From contig CAMLDY010000019.1 of assembly GCA_946478895.1 (NCBI GenBank), positions 1-33,853 on the forward strand: 33,853 nt of DNA, given 5' to 3'. Source of the DNA: an uncultured Gemmatimonadota bacterium (lineage in GTDB: Bacteria > Gemmatimonadota > Gemmatimonadetes > Gemmatimonadales > Gemmatimonadaceae). A model generated the notes under the pieces. The model was not told the origin of the DNA, ran no database searches, and saw only the letters and a list, made by a program, of their open reading frames with translations. Below are positions 8,016-16,189 of the stretch, piece by piece. The stretch's first letter is position 1. Every line of letters begins with the position of its first letter. Made by a program: the position numbers and the translations under genes.

Positions 8016-9617
8016 ATGAAGCACGTGCTCTCGATCGATCAGGGCACGACGGGCACGACCGCGCTGATGATCGGCGCCGACGGCCGCGTCGCCGGCCGCG
8101 GATACCAGGAGATCACCCAGCACTATCCGGCGCCAGGGTGGGTAGAGCACGACGCCGACGAGATCCTCGAGCGCACCCTGACCGCCGCGCGCGAGGCAGT
8201 CGCTGTGAGCGGAGTGAAGCCCGACGCCATCGGCATCACCAACCAGCGCGAAACTGTAGTCGTCTGGCACCGCGATACGGGAAAGCCGCTGGCGCGCGCG
8301 ATCGTCTGGCAGGACCGGCGCACCACGGATCGGTGCGCGCAGCTCAAAAGCAAATCGAAGTGGATCGCCGAGCGCACCGGTCTGCGACCCGATCCATACT
8401 TCTCGGCGACGAAGATCGAATGGCTGCTCAAACGGCCCGAGATCGCGTTTGTCGCACGGAACGGCAGGCTGCTGGCGGGCACGATCGACACGTGGCTGAT
8501 CTGGAAGCTCACCGGCGGGCGCGTCCACGCTACTGATCCGACCAACGCATCGCGCACTTTGCTGTACGACATCAACAGACTCCGCTGGAGCAAGGAGCTG
8601 TGCGATCTGTTCGGCGTGCCGATGGAAGTACTACCAGAGGTACGCGCGTCGGCCGGTGATTTCGGCAGAAGCCTCACTGCGTTTTTTGGCAAGGCAATCC
8701 CAATCACCGGCGTCGCCGGCGATCAGCAGGCAGCGTTGTTCGGGCAGGGTTGCTTTGGCGCGGGTCAGGCGAAGAACACCTATGGAACCGGCGCGTTCCT
8801 CCTGCTCAACACCGGCAAGAAGATTCCGCGCGCGGGTGAAGGGCTGCTCGCCACCGTCGCCTGCGATGAGACCGGCGGTGTCGCGTACGCGTTCGAGGCG
8901 GCGATCTTCATCGCCGGCGCAGCGATCCAGTGGCTGCGCGACGGCCTCGGCATTCTCTTCAACGCCGCGGAGAGCGAGCGGTTGGCGATGTCGCTGGAGT
9001 CCAACGACGGCGTCTATTTCGTGCCGGCGCTGGTCGGGCTCGGCGCGCCCAACTGGGAGCCGAGGGCGCGAGGAACGATCGTCGGGCTAACCCGCGGGTC
9101 GAGTCGCGCGCATTTGACGCGCGCGGCGCTGGAGTCGATGGCGTACGGGACCGCGGAGATGTTGCAGGTGATGGCGAAGCGCGCGCGGATCAGGTTCGCG
9201 TCGCTGCGAGTGGATGGCGGGGCATCGGCCAACAACTGGCTGATGCAGTTCCAGGCCGATGTGCTTGGCATTCCCGTCGAGCGGCCCGACATGATCGAGA
9301 CGACCGCGCTAGGCGCAGCGGGACTGGCGGGCATTGCGGGTGGCGTGTGGCGCGACGCGAACGAATTCATGGGCACGCGATCGTTCGAGCGGTTCACGCC
9401 GGCGATCGCTCCCGAATCGGCGCGCGAGCTGGTCGCGGGCTGGGATCGCGCGGTCCGCGCATCGCTTGGCTGGGCGCGCGACACCGGCGATGCGCCCCCG
9501 CCCAAACGCGCAAAAAAACGCGCCGCGCCCCGTGCGGCGAAAACCCGCGAGGCGAAGCTTGCCCCAGCGCGCGCCGCCTCCCGCCTCCCGCGTCCCACCT
9601 CCCGCCGACCGAAATGA
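8016..9617 (+). CDS. glpK: Glycerol kinase with basic C-terminal tail
   Basis: A FGGY-family kinase making sn-glycerol 3-phosphate from glycerol and ATP. The start at ATG 8016 gives the canonical N terminus MKHVLSIDQGTTGTTAL; in-frame ATGs at 7950 and 7995 would add 22 or 7 residues without homology. Further motifs are ITNQRET (74-80), VWQDRRT (97-103), the GTGAFLLLNTG phosphate-binding segment and LRVDGGASANNWLMQFQAD. The kinase ends near residue 490. About 40 further residues (494-533) are rich in Lys, Arg, Ala and Pro (15 basic, one acidic) and are not part of the normal enzyme; the last part is encoded by a 7-bp tandem repeat. No glpF or glpD is adjacent. The stop overlaps the next ATG as ATGA. 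Confidence 0.95.
   Translation: MKHVLSIDQGTTGTTALMIGADGRVAGRGYQEITQHYPAPGWVEHDADEILERTLTAAREAVAVSGVKPDAIGITNQRETVVVWHRDTGKPLARAIVWQDRRTTDRCAQLKSKSKWIAERTGLRPDPYFSATKIEWLLKRPEIAFVARNGRLLAGTIDTWLIWKLTGGRVHATDPTNASRTLLYDINRLRWSKELCDLFGVPMEVLPEVRASAGDFGRSLTAFFGKAIPITGVAGDQQAALFGQGCFGAGQAKNTYGTGAFLLLNTGKKIPRAGEGLLATVACDETGGVAYAFEAAIFIAGAAIQWLRDGLGILFNAAESERLAMSLESNDGVYFVPALVGLGAPNWEPRARGTIVGLTRGSSRAHLTRAALESMAYGTAEMLQVMAKRARIRFASLRVDGGASANNWLMQFQADVLGIPVERPDMIETTALGAAGLAGIAGGVWRDANEFMGTRSFERFTPAIAPESARELVAGWDRAVRASLGWARDTGDAPPPKRAKKRAAPRAAKTREAKLAPARAASRLPRPTSRRPK
9576..9603. repeat. 7-bp tandem repeat (four units) at the 3' end of glpK
   Basis: Four consecutive heptamers GCCTCCC, GCCTCCC, GCGTCCC, ACCTCCC lie in the last codons of glpK. 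A related five-unit GCYTCCC array occurs at 33419-33453. Because seven is not a multiple of three, a change in copy number would shift the glpK frame and alter its tail and the overlapping downstream start. Confidence 0.7.
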
Positions 9618-9946
9618 ACAGCATCCTCAGTCTGTGCCTGGCGGTGAACCTGATCTACGGTCAGACTGCAGTCGTCCATACCGATTCATGGTTCGGCATC
9701 GACAAGCTCAAACATTTTTTGATGTCTGCGTTTATCGAGAGCGTCTCGTACAGCGCGCTGCAGCTGGCGGGAGCCAATCACCGTCCGGCGATGAGTGGCG
9801 CGATCGGCATCACGCTCGGCATCGGCGTCGCGCGCGAGCTTCACGATCGCCGGGTGCCTGGCAACCTCTTCAGCGTGCGCGACCTGACCTGGGACGCACT
9901 CGGCACGGGGGCGGGGGCGGTTCTAAGCGCCCATACTATAAGGTAG
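9614..9946 (+). CDS. Small YfiM/DUF2279-like exported protein
   Basis: A 110-residue protein beginning at ATG 9614, which overlaps the glpK stop by four bases and suggests coupled translation. The N terminus MNSILSLCLAVNLIYGQ is hydrophobic, a likely signal or anchor. The family pattern is DKLKHFLMSAFI (30-41), then GITLGIGVARELHD with the conserved R-E-x-x-D, then SVRDLTWDALGTGAGAVL, as in YfiM/DUF2279 proteins, which are predicted membrane-associated and of unknown function. The order of these helices resembles VanZ-like proteins, but the length and motifs favour YfiM. The gene ends at 9946 and faces a convergent pair. Confidence 0.75.
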   Translation: MNSILSLCLAVNLIYGQTAVVHTDSWFGIDKLKHFLMSAFIESVSYSALQLAGANHRPAMSGAIGITLGIGVARELHDRRVPGNLFSVRDLTWDALGTGAGAVLSAHTIR

Positions 9947-9979
9947 TGACGAGTGTAGCCGCGCCGACGTTCTAACGAG

Positions 9980-10582
9980 TCAGCGTCGTCCGCACTTGAT
10001 CAGCGCCTTGATTACGCCATCGCGGATATCGTCGTGCTCGTCGATGTTGACGAAGCGACGGTCCTGGGGAGCCTGACCCAGAAAATTGATGCTGATGATG
10101 GTCTGAGTCGCATCGTTGACGATCACGTAGCGGCCGGTCGGCCCTCGTTCGTCGAAGGATCCATCGGTCTCGCCGAAGATCTCGAAGCCATCCCGTTCGT
10201 CGTGCTCCCAGTACGGGTGGCCCACCGCCGACTGAAGCACGTAGTGCAGGTTGTCGATGGCGGCGTCCTTGTCCACCCGGTAGAGGCCGAAATCAGACTG
10301 CTCGACGGTGATGTCCGCGAAGTAGCTCGGTCGGCCCTGGGAAAGCAGGAACCGATATCCGTCGACCGCCGAGATCTTTTTCTCGCCCTTTGTCGTAGTG
10401 ACGGAGCGGAATCGCACGCCGGTTCCAGTGAGCCGCGCGGTGCTGTCGGCGTAGAGGCTGTCCGGGAACTTGCACATCGCGTAGCGCGCGAGTGGACCCT
10501 GTGGCTCGACCTTCGCGCCCTGGGCGCCCGCGTTCGCGGCGATACAAGCTGTCGAAGCCAGAGCGATCCACACCCATCTCAT
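9980..10582 (-). CDS. Secreted hypothetical protein
   Basis: A 200-residue protein with a clear Sec signal peptide (MRWVWIALASTACIAANAGA, probable cleavage after AGA). The mature part has two cysteines (AMCKFPDS and the terminal IKCGRR) that could form a disulfide, and several acidic, aromatic stretches (HPYWEHDERDGFEIFGETDG). I recognise no known domain. It follows the glycine-zipper protein gene by 9 bp on the same strand and is likely co-transcribed with it. It converges on the YfiM-like gene with 33 bp between. Function unknown. Confidence 0.78.
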   Translation of the reverse strand: MRWVWIALASTACIAANAGAQGAKVEPQGPLARYAMCKFPDSLYADSTARLTGTGVRFRSVTTTKGEKKISAVDGYRFLLSQGRPSYFADITVEQSDFGLYRVDKDAAIDNLHYVLQSAVGHPYWEHDERDGFEIFGETDGSFDERGPTGRYVIVNDATQTIISINFLGQAPQDRRFVNIDEHDDIRDGVIKALIKCGRR

Positions 10583-10591
10583 GCCTCGAAG

Positions 10592-11083
10592 TTAGCGCCC
10601 CGGCAGCGCGACGGGCACCCACGTATCGACCGCGTGCGCACCCACTATCAGCCCAACCACTGAACCGACCACTCCCACAAAGGCGCCGCCGATCGTGGCG
10701 TCGAAGCCTCGGGAATCGGGGAAAATGCAAAGCTCGGGGCAATTGTCCTTCTTGTAACTCGCCGCGCCGAGTAGGGCGCCCGTGCCGGCTCCAATGAGAA
10801 ATCCAGCCAGCATGCCCTTCGCCTTCCGCGTGTGAGTGCCCTGGGCGACCTGAAGCTTGAGGATCGTCTCTGTTGGGATGGAGAGCTGAACGTCCCCGGC
10901 GGCTCGGCTGAAGACGAGAGTGTCCGAGGTTGCCGCGACCACGCGTCCGGTCGCGGGATCGCTTCCGATCCTCGACGACACGACGCGCACCCGCGCACCG
11001 GCCTGGACGGGCCAGGCGACGCTTCGGGCCTGGGCTCCGGCATCGACTGCACCGAGAGCGAACAACAGAAGGAGGGCTTTCAT
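10592..11083 (-). CDS. Exported protein with glycine-zipper membrane segments
   Basis: A 163-residue protein. I place the start at ATG 11083 because it opens a good signal peptide (MKALLLLFALGAVDAGAQA); the frame extends upstream to 11191 without signal-like sequence. Residues 25-85 form a beta-rich region (VQAGARVRVVSSRIG, then TGRVVAATSDTLVFSR), resembling small-barrel regions of predicted exported proteins. Two Gly-rich hydrophobic segments follow (GMLAGFLIGAGTGALLGAA and IGGAFVGVVGSVVGLIVGAH), glycine-zipper-like and probably membrane-associated, separated by a loop with two cysteines (NCPELC). It lies 9 bp upstream of the secreted hypothetical gene. The function is unknown; a cell-envelope role is likely. 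Confidence 0.75.
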   Translation of the reverse strand: MKALLLLFALGAVDAGAQARSVAWPVQAGARVRVVSSRIGSDPATGRVVAATSDTLVFSRAAGDVQLSIPTETILKLQVAQGTHTRKAKGMLAGFLIGAGTGALLGAASYKKDNCPELCIFPDSRGFDATIGGAFVGVVGSVVGLIVGAHAVDTWVPVALPGR

Positions 11084-11230
11084 CGAAGGAGTGGTTGAGG
11101 GTTGGCGATCGACGTCGCCCCCAATCTCTGCCCGCTGAATGCGGGCTGACATACGCCATGTTACGTAGCAACGCGGTTCTGGACAGTGCACCCGGCCGGG
11201 CGTATGGTTCCGCTTCGGAAAGGAGGCACC

Positions 11231-11782
11231 ATGCGCGGACTTTCATTGCTCGGCCTCGCCCTCGTTGCTGGATGTGCATCATCCGGCGCTGCCCGCACTG
11301 CTCCCGGTTCAGCGAATAGCGGCGTCGCCCGCGTCTCCAGCTCCGGAGGAAACCAGGCGATCTCCACCGGCGCGGTCCCCATCGCCGGAGCCTCGACGAT
11401 TTACGCACCGATCGACCGGCTGTGGGGACTCCTGCCAGCGGTATACGACTCGCTTGGAATCCCGCTCACAGTGGTCGATCGCGCCAGTTATCTGCTCGGG
11501 AACCGCGGCCTTCAGGCTCGACGTCAGCTTCACGGCGTCTCGCTCAGCAAGTATATCGATTGCGGTTACGCGCAGGGGCGGGCCAGCGCCGACTTCTACG
11601 ATGTGAATCTGTCGGTAACCACCCAGCTGCAGCCGCAGGATTCGCTGACGACGACGGTCATCACTACTGTCGATGCGGTCGCGCGACCAGTCCTCTTCAC
11701 TGGCGAGTACAACCACTGCGGCACGCGCGGTGAGCTTGAAACAAGAATCTCGAACGGTCTGAAAGGCATTTTCGCCGAGTAA
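11231..11782 (+). CDS. Predicted lipoprotein upstream of the Ser/Thr kinase
   Basis: A 183-residue predicted lipoprotein. ATG 11231 is favoured over the upstream TTG/ATG because AAAGGAGG lies six bases before it and it begins a lipoprotein leader (MRGLSLLGLALVAGC, lipid-modified Cys15). A Ser/Gly/Ala-rich linker follows to about residue 50, then a domain with IYAPIDRLWGLLPAVYDSLGIP (about 60-82) and a beta-rich end with cysteines at YIDCGY and YNHCGT. I do not recognise a named family. The stop is followed after six bases by the kinase GTG, so the two are very probably co-translated, suggesting that the lipoprotein senses or modulates an envelope signal for the kinase (inference). Confidence 0.85.
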   Translation: MRGLSLLGLALVAGCASSGAARTAPGSANSGVARVSSSGGNQAISTGAVPIAGASTIYAPIDRLWGLLPAVYDSLGIPLTVVDRASYLLGNRGLQARRQLHGVSLSKYIDCGYAQGRASADFYDVNLSVTTQLQPQDSLTTTVITTVDAVARPVLFTGEYNHCGTRGELETRISNGLKGIFAE

Positions 11783-11788
11783 TCTTCC

Positions 11789-13495
11789 GTGCAGCTCACT
11801 GCTCGAGACGACATTACAGTCCCGCTGCTCGCGAAGCCGGCGGAGCTCTGGGACGAGGGCGACAATCGGCCCGAGACCGCCGCCGCGGTGCGCATGCATC
11901 CGCTCACGCTGCGCTTCGACGGGGAGCGCGAGGCAGAATTCACCGCCGAGTACTTCGAGCGCACCCTGGTCCAGGTGCGGCTCGCGTTTTTGCTGGCGCT
12001 CGGGCTCTACACCGCCTTCGGCGTCCTGGACACCTTCACCGCGCCCGTCGAGCGGAACAAGCTCTGGTTCATCCGCTACGTGGTGATCGCGCCGATTGTG
12101 CTAGCCGCCGTCGTCTTCACCTACAAGCCGCAGTTCCTGCGCTTCCGCGACGAAACCACCAGCATGGTCACTCTCATCGCGGCGCTCGGAATCGTGGTGA
12201 TGACGGCGCTGATCCCACCGCCCGGCAGCTATCTGTATTACGCCGGCCTACTGCTCGCGATCATGTTTGCGTTCACGCTCGTGCGACTGACGCTCCCGTA
12301 CGCGACGGCGGTCTCGGCGATCACGGTCGGCGCCTACCTCGCTGTCGCGATCGGCATCAACCACACGCCGAGCGCGGTGGTGGTCAACAATCTGTTCTTC
12401 CTCGGCTCGACCTTCATCATCGGGTTTTCGTCGAACTACTCGATGGAACGTTACGCGCGCAGCAACTTCCTCCAGCGCCGTCTGATCGCGCGCCGCACCG
12501 AGGAGCTCGAGCGCAAGAACGAAGAGCTCGTAGCAAAGAATCGAATGCTGGCCGAGCAGCGCGCCGCAACCATACGGTCGGCCAGACGCACCGATTTGAT
12601 CTTCTCGGCGTTGTCGGAGCGCCTGCCCGGCACCGTTCTCGACGAGAAGTATCGGGTCAAGGAGAAGATCGGCTCCGGTGGGTTCGGAACCGTGTACCGC
12701 GGCGAGCACATCTTTCTCCACCATCCCGTCGCGATCAAGGTTTTTCGCCCGGCGATCGGCCGTGACGCCCTGGAGAGTCTGGACCGATTCCGCGTCGAGG
12801 GGATCTCAGCCTGCCGCATCAACCATCCCAACGCCGTCACCGTGCTCGATTTCGACGTGTCGGCCGGAAGCCTCGCGTACCTGGTGATGGAGCTGCTCCA
12901 CGGGCATTCGCTGCTCGATGAGATGAAAAACAAGGGCAAGCTCGAGCCACTCCGCGCGCTGCGAATCGGGCACGCGGTCTGCGCCGCCCTCGCGGAGGCG
13001 CACGGCCTTGGCATCGTGCACCGCGACATCAAGCCGAGCAACGTCTTTCTGCACATGGTGCGCGGTGAGGAGCGGGTAAAGGTGATCGACTTCGGGATTG
13101 CCAAGCTCACCGACAAATCCGACACGCCCGACCTGCAGCAGGAGACGACCGCGGGCACCTTTCTGGGTACGCCCGCTTACATGGCGCCGGAGCGGCTATT
13201 CAACCAGAGCTACGACGGACGCGCCGACGTCTTCGCGCTGGGCGTAATGATCTTCGAGATGATCGCCGGCAGGCTGCCGTTCGAGTCGAAGGGTCCGTTG
13301 CAGGCGATTCGGATGCAGATGCTGAAGCAGCCCGCGCATCTCAGGGAATTCGCGCCGAACATTTCGCCGGAGCTCGAGCAGGCGGTGAACCGCGCGATGG
13401 CGAAGGAGCCGGAGCAGCGTCCGACCGCGCGGGAGTTTGCCTTCACCCTGCGCGGATTGCTCGAGGCGGGGAGCGTCGCTGCATCCCGTGCCTGA
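11789..13495 (+). CDS. Membrane-anchored Ser/Thr protein kinase with N-terminal sensor module
   Basis: A 568-residue Hanks-type kinase starting at GTG 11789. After a 60-residue soluble N terminus there are about six hydrophobic helices (62-82, 92-111, 124-142, 148-166, 172-190, 198-215), a module more often seen in front of nucleotide cyclases. A charged coiled coil follows (about 232-262, RRTEELERKNEELVAKNRML). The kinase domain is at about 285-558: glycine loop IGSGGFGTVY (294-303), Lys317, Glu337, catalytic loop HRDIKPSN (411-418), DFG (434-436), activation-loop Thr/Ser cluster QETTAGTFLGTPAYMAPE. All catalytic residues are present. The kinase is C-terminal to the membrane part, the reverse of PknB, and there are no PASTA repeats. 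It is coupled to the upstream lipoprotein gene. Confidence 0.94.
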   Translation: MQLTARDDITVPLLAKPAELWDEGDNRPETAAAVRMHPLTLRFDGEREAEFTAEYFERTLVQVRLAFLLALGLYTAFGVLDTFTAPVERNKLWFIRYVVIAPIVLAAVVFTYKPQFLRFRDETTSMVTLIAALGIVVMTALIPPPGSYLYYAGLLLAIMFAFTLVRLTLPYATAVSAITVGAYLAVAIGINHTPSAVVVNNLFFLGSTFIIGFSSNYSMERYARSNFLQRRLIARRTEELERKNEELVAKNRMLAEQRAATIRSARRTDLIFSALSERLPGTVLDEKYRVKEKIGSGGFGTVYRGEHIFLHHPVAIKVFRPAIGRDALESLDRFRVEGISACRINHPNAVTVLDFDVSAGSLAYLVMELLHGHSLLDEMKNKGKLEPLRALRIGHAVCAALAEAHGLGIVHRDIKPSNVFLHMVRGEERVKVIDFGIAKLTDKSDTPDLQQETTAGTFLGTPAYMAPERLFNQSYDGRADVFALGVMIFEMIAGRLPFESKGPLQAIRMQMLKQPAHLREFAPNISPELEQAVNRAMAKEPEQRPTAREFAFTLRGLLEAGSVAASRA

Positions 13496-13503
13496 CTAGC
13501 GGC

Positions 13504-16089
13504 TCACTCTATTCTCGCAATCGCAATCGTCAGCGGCGGAGCGCCGGTCAGCCCGACGGTCCGCGCGTTCGCCGACACGCTCGTCAGCTCGTAGGAAGCA
13601 AAGGATCCACCGTGCAGCCCCTGGTGGTCGATGCTGAAGTCGCCGCTCGTGATCGGAATCGGAATGAGCGGAAAGGCCTGCGGAAACTGGGAAGGGAAGT
13701 CGCTGTTGATTCCGCGGTAGATGTCGCGCAGGTGCCACGACGGGAAGGTGACATCGCCGTTGCCGCTCATCGCCGCATTCTCGTCGAGATAAAGCGCGAG
13801 CGACCAGTTGCCCATCATCGACGTGCGCCCAGCGCCAGCCTGTCGCTCGAGGTTGCTGATTCCCGTCGCGTTGGTTGACTGAGTGAGGCCGCGCAGGAAA
13901 TCCACTTCCGATCCGGCGTAGCGATCGATGATGTGCCGGATGAACGACCACGCGGCGTAGTAGAAGCTGAAATCGTTGGAGGACACCCGGCCGAACACCG
14001 ACGTCGCATCGGGCTGCCGCAGGACGGGATAAAGCGAAGCGAAGTGGTCGAACATCACCAGCGGTGGCGTGTTGCACGCGGGCGTCGTCGGCCGGACATC
14101 GCAGAACAGCGTCGAGCTGTAGAGCATGTTGCCCTTCCACGTCGCGCCGGCGTAGATGCGGTCTCGTCCCCACACTTCTTCCGCGACCATTGCCGTCGAT
14201 TCTTCCAGCCAGGATTCCTCGAAGCTGCTGGCGCCGTTGACGAGGTGCGCACCGTACGACGCGATGTGCTTCACCTCATGGACGACCGTGGCTCGGATCG
14301 TTCGATACCAGCGATCCGGCGTGTCGTCGTTGAATCCGGTGCCCGCAACCTTGGGCACCCGCGCATAGAAATTCTCGCCGAGGTTGCTCGCTGTGTTGTT
14401 GAGGCTCTGCGGAAAGAAATCGCAGCTGACCACGAAGCCGAGCAGGCTCGAAGGCACCGCCGGCGTGAAGACCATGTTGAGGTGCTGGTCGTTGTCGGTC
14501 GAAGGATCCGTGATCAGCGGATCGCCGAAGTACGCTGCGTCGCTCGGGTACATGGTGTTGTCGAATTCCTGTCCGAGCGCGGTGAAGTACGAATCCATCT
14601 GCCCGTGCAGCGGAGCCGCGACGTCCTCGTACACGATTGCGCGGGTGCCGACGTAAACCGCGCGGGCGGTGATCTCGGTGTAGTCGGTGCAGTTCGCGGA
14701 CGCGCCGAGCGCGGTCGATGGATTGAGCACCCGGAAGGTGCGCGTCTGGCCGACGGTGGGGACGATGGTCAGCGAACGAGGTGCCGCGCCCCCGCTGATC
14801 GACGTCTTCGGGATGCGGCGAAAATTCTTTTTCATCAGCGCATAAATCGCGCGGTTGGATTCGAGCTGCACCAGATGCGCGGCGGTGCGCGTGACGGTGG
14901 CGGCTGCATCACCGGCCGGCGGGCGCGTCGCCTCAGGCACTCGTATCGTTTGCCGGAGGGTGAAGATGTTCGGCGAGAAGGTCGTCCCGGCGGGGATCGA
15001 AGTCGCTCCGACGAGATGAAACGCAGTCAACGCCGTCGGCACGGTGAACGGGTTGATGACGTTCACGACGTAACGGCCGCTGGCCGGTGACAGCTCGCTG
15101 CAGCTTATGTCTGCTGCGCTGGTCAGAACGACGGTCGCGCCGACTGCCATCGGGCGCTGTACTCCCGCCTGCATCGTCTGGCGCGCGAACGCGGTCGCCC
15201 CGTTGGCGGTGACCTGGATCCTCGCCTCATGGGTGGGCTGACACGGAATCAGCGATGGAATCGCGGCCACGATGCGCGTCGCGGTCGCGCTGGTGACGGG
15301 CGCGCTTTGACCATCGATGGTGACGACGTCGCCAGTCGCTACCGGATCGAAGCCAGTGCCGTCGATGGTAATGCTCGTGCCAGGTGTCATCGGAGCGGGC
15401 CCGATCGCCGAGATGTTGACGCTCCCGACCGCGGTGACCAGCGAGAGTGCGACGGGCGGAATACCAATTACAACCGCGTCGAGTGTATTGGTCCCGGGGG
15501 TCAATCCAGTCGTAAACACGGTTGCCACTCGACCGGTCTCATCAGTCTGGCTGCTGGAGGGCGATGCCGATCCATCGCCCGCGGAGACCGAGAAGGTTAT
15601 CGGCGTGTGCGCAATCGGATTCCCGAAGGCGTCCTTCACCGCGAATCTCACCGAGTCGCCGACGGTTGCGCCGGGTGCGACCGTTCCAGGGTCCGGACTG
15701 GTGCGGGTCAACGCAGCGGCCGGTCCCGCAACCACGTTGATCGAGATGCTGTTGCTGCGGATACTCCCAATCGAAGCGACAATCGATGTGCTTCCGATCG
15801 GTCCAACCGAACTCACCTGACCGGTGCCTGAGACGGTTGCGACGGCTGGGGCGCTGGTCGTATAGCTCAGCCCGTCGGCGGACATCGGCTTGCCAGTGGT
15901 GCTCACGACCGACGCCGTCAATTGAAGGCTGGATCCGGCCGCGATCGCCGGCGGATTGGTTGGCGAGATCGCGATCTTGCCGATCGCCTCAGGCGCCGTG
16001 CCGTGGTCCCCGCCTCCGCACGACGCGACCACAATCGCGGCGGTACTCAGCGCGATCGCGCGCAGTGGTCTGGGGAGGGACGGGCCCAT
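13504..16089 (-). CDS. Large lipoprotein with Ig-like domains and M30-like putative metallopeptidase domain
   Basis: An 861-residue predicted lipoprotein. The start at ATG 16089 gives a leader ending ALSTAAIVVASC (Cys24); ATGs at 16098 and 16137 are alternatives. Domains in order: a Big_2-like Ig fold (about 35-122), a Big_1-like domain (125-220; DAFGNPIAHTPITFSV), an IPT/TIG-like domain (about 225-300; ITIDGTGFDPV), then a long C-terminal region. That region has HEVKH at 604-608 followed by FEESWLEESTAMVAEEVWG (623-641), a zinc-peptidase pattern like the M30 (hyicolysin) family, where a downstream Glu is the third ligand. It is probably surface-exposed and may degrade or bind extracellular protein. 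Activity is inferred from the motif only. It ends 8 bp from the kinase gene, tail to tail. Confidence 0.85.
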   Translation of the reverse strand: MGPSLPRPLRAIALSTAAIVVASCGGGDHGTAPEAIGKIAISPTNPPAIAAGSSLQLTASVVSTTGKPMSADGLSYTTSAPAVATVSGTGQVSSVGPIGSTSIVASIGSIRSNSISINVVAGPAAALTRTSPDPGTVAPGATVGDSVRFAVKDAFGNPIAHTPITFSVSAGDGSASPSSSQTDETGRVATVFTTGLTPGTNTLDAVVIGIPPVALSLVTAVGSVNISAIGPAPMTPGTSITIDGTGFDPVATGDVVTIDGQSAPVTSATATRIVAAIPSLIPCQPTHEARIQVTANGATAFARQTMQAGVQRPMAVGATVVLTSAADISCSELSPASGRYVVNVINPFTVPTALTAFHLVGATSIPAGTTFSPNIFTLRQTIRVPEATRPPAGDAAATVTRTAAHLVQLESNRAIYALMKKNFRRIPKTSISGGAAPRSLTIVPTVGQTRTFRVLNPSTALGASANCTDYTEITARAVYVGTRAIVYEDVAAPLHGQMDSYFTALGQEFDNTMYPSDAAYFGDPLITDPSTDNDQHLNMVFTPAVPSSLLGFVVSCDFFPQSLNNTASNLGENFYARVPKVAGTGFNDDTPDRWYRTIRATVVHEVKHIASYGAHLVNGASSFEESWLEESTAMVAEEVWGRDRIYAGATWKGNMLYSSTLFCDVRPTTPACNTPPLVMFDHFASLYPVLRQPDATSVFGRVSSNDFSFYYAAWSFIRHIIDRYAGSEVDFLRGLTQSTNATGISNLERQAGAGRTSMMGNWSLALYLDENAAMSGNGDVTFPSWHLRDIYRGINSDFPSQFPQAFPLIPIPITSGDFSIDHQGLHGGSFASYELTSVSANARTVGLTGAPPLTIAIARIE

Positions 16090-16177
16090 CGTTACCATCG
16101 CCGGCAAGTGGGGACATACACTTATGACCCCGTCCACACCCTGTCAATAGAACTTCTCGGCGCGTGCGGCGAACGGC

Positions 16178-16183
16178 TATATT
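16178..16183 (+). promoter_or_regulatory. Possible -10 element of ccmE
   Basis: TATATT ends six bases before the ccmE ATG. If used as a -10 box the transcript would start at or next to the ATG, giving a leaderless or near-leaderless mRNA. No convincing -35 is seen. The same hexamer occurs before ccmF (18347-18352). Confidence 0.3.
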
Positions 16184-16189
16184 GGAGCC

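Noticed and set aside
13933..15090. Plus-strand 385-codon open frame opposite the Ig-like lipoprotein gene
   Set aside because: Arg/Gly/Asp-rich composition typical of high-GC antisense shadows, no family motifs; the minus-strand gene is clearly coding.
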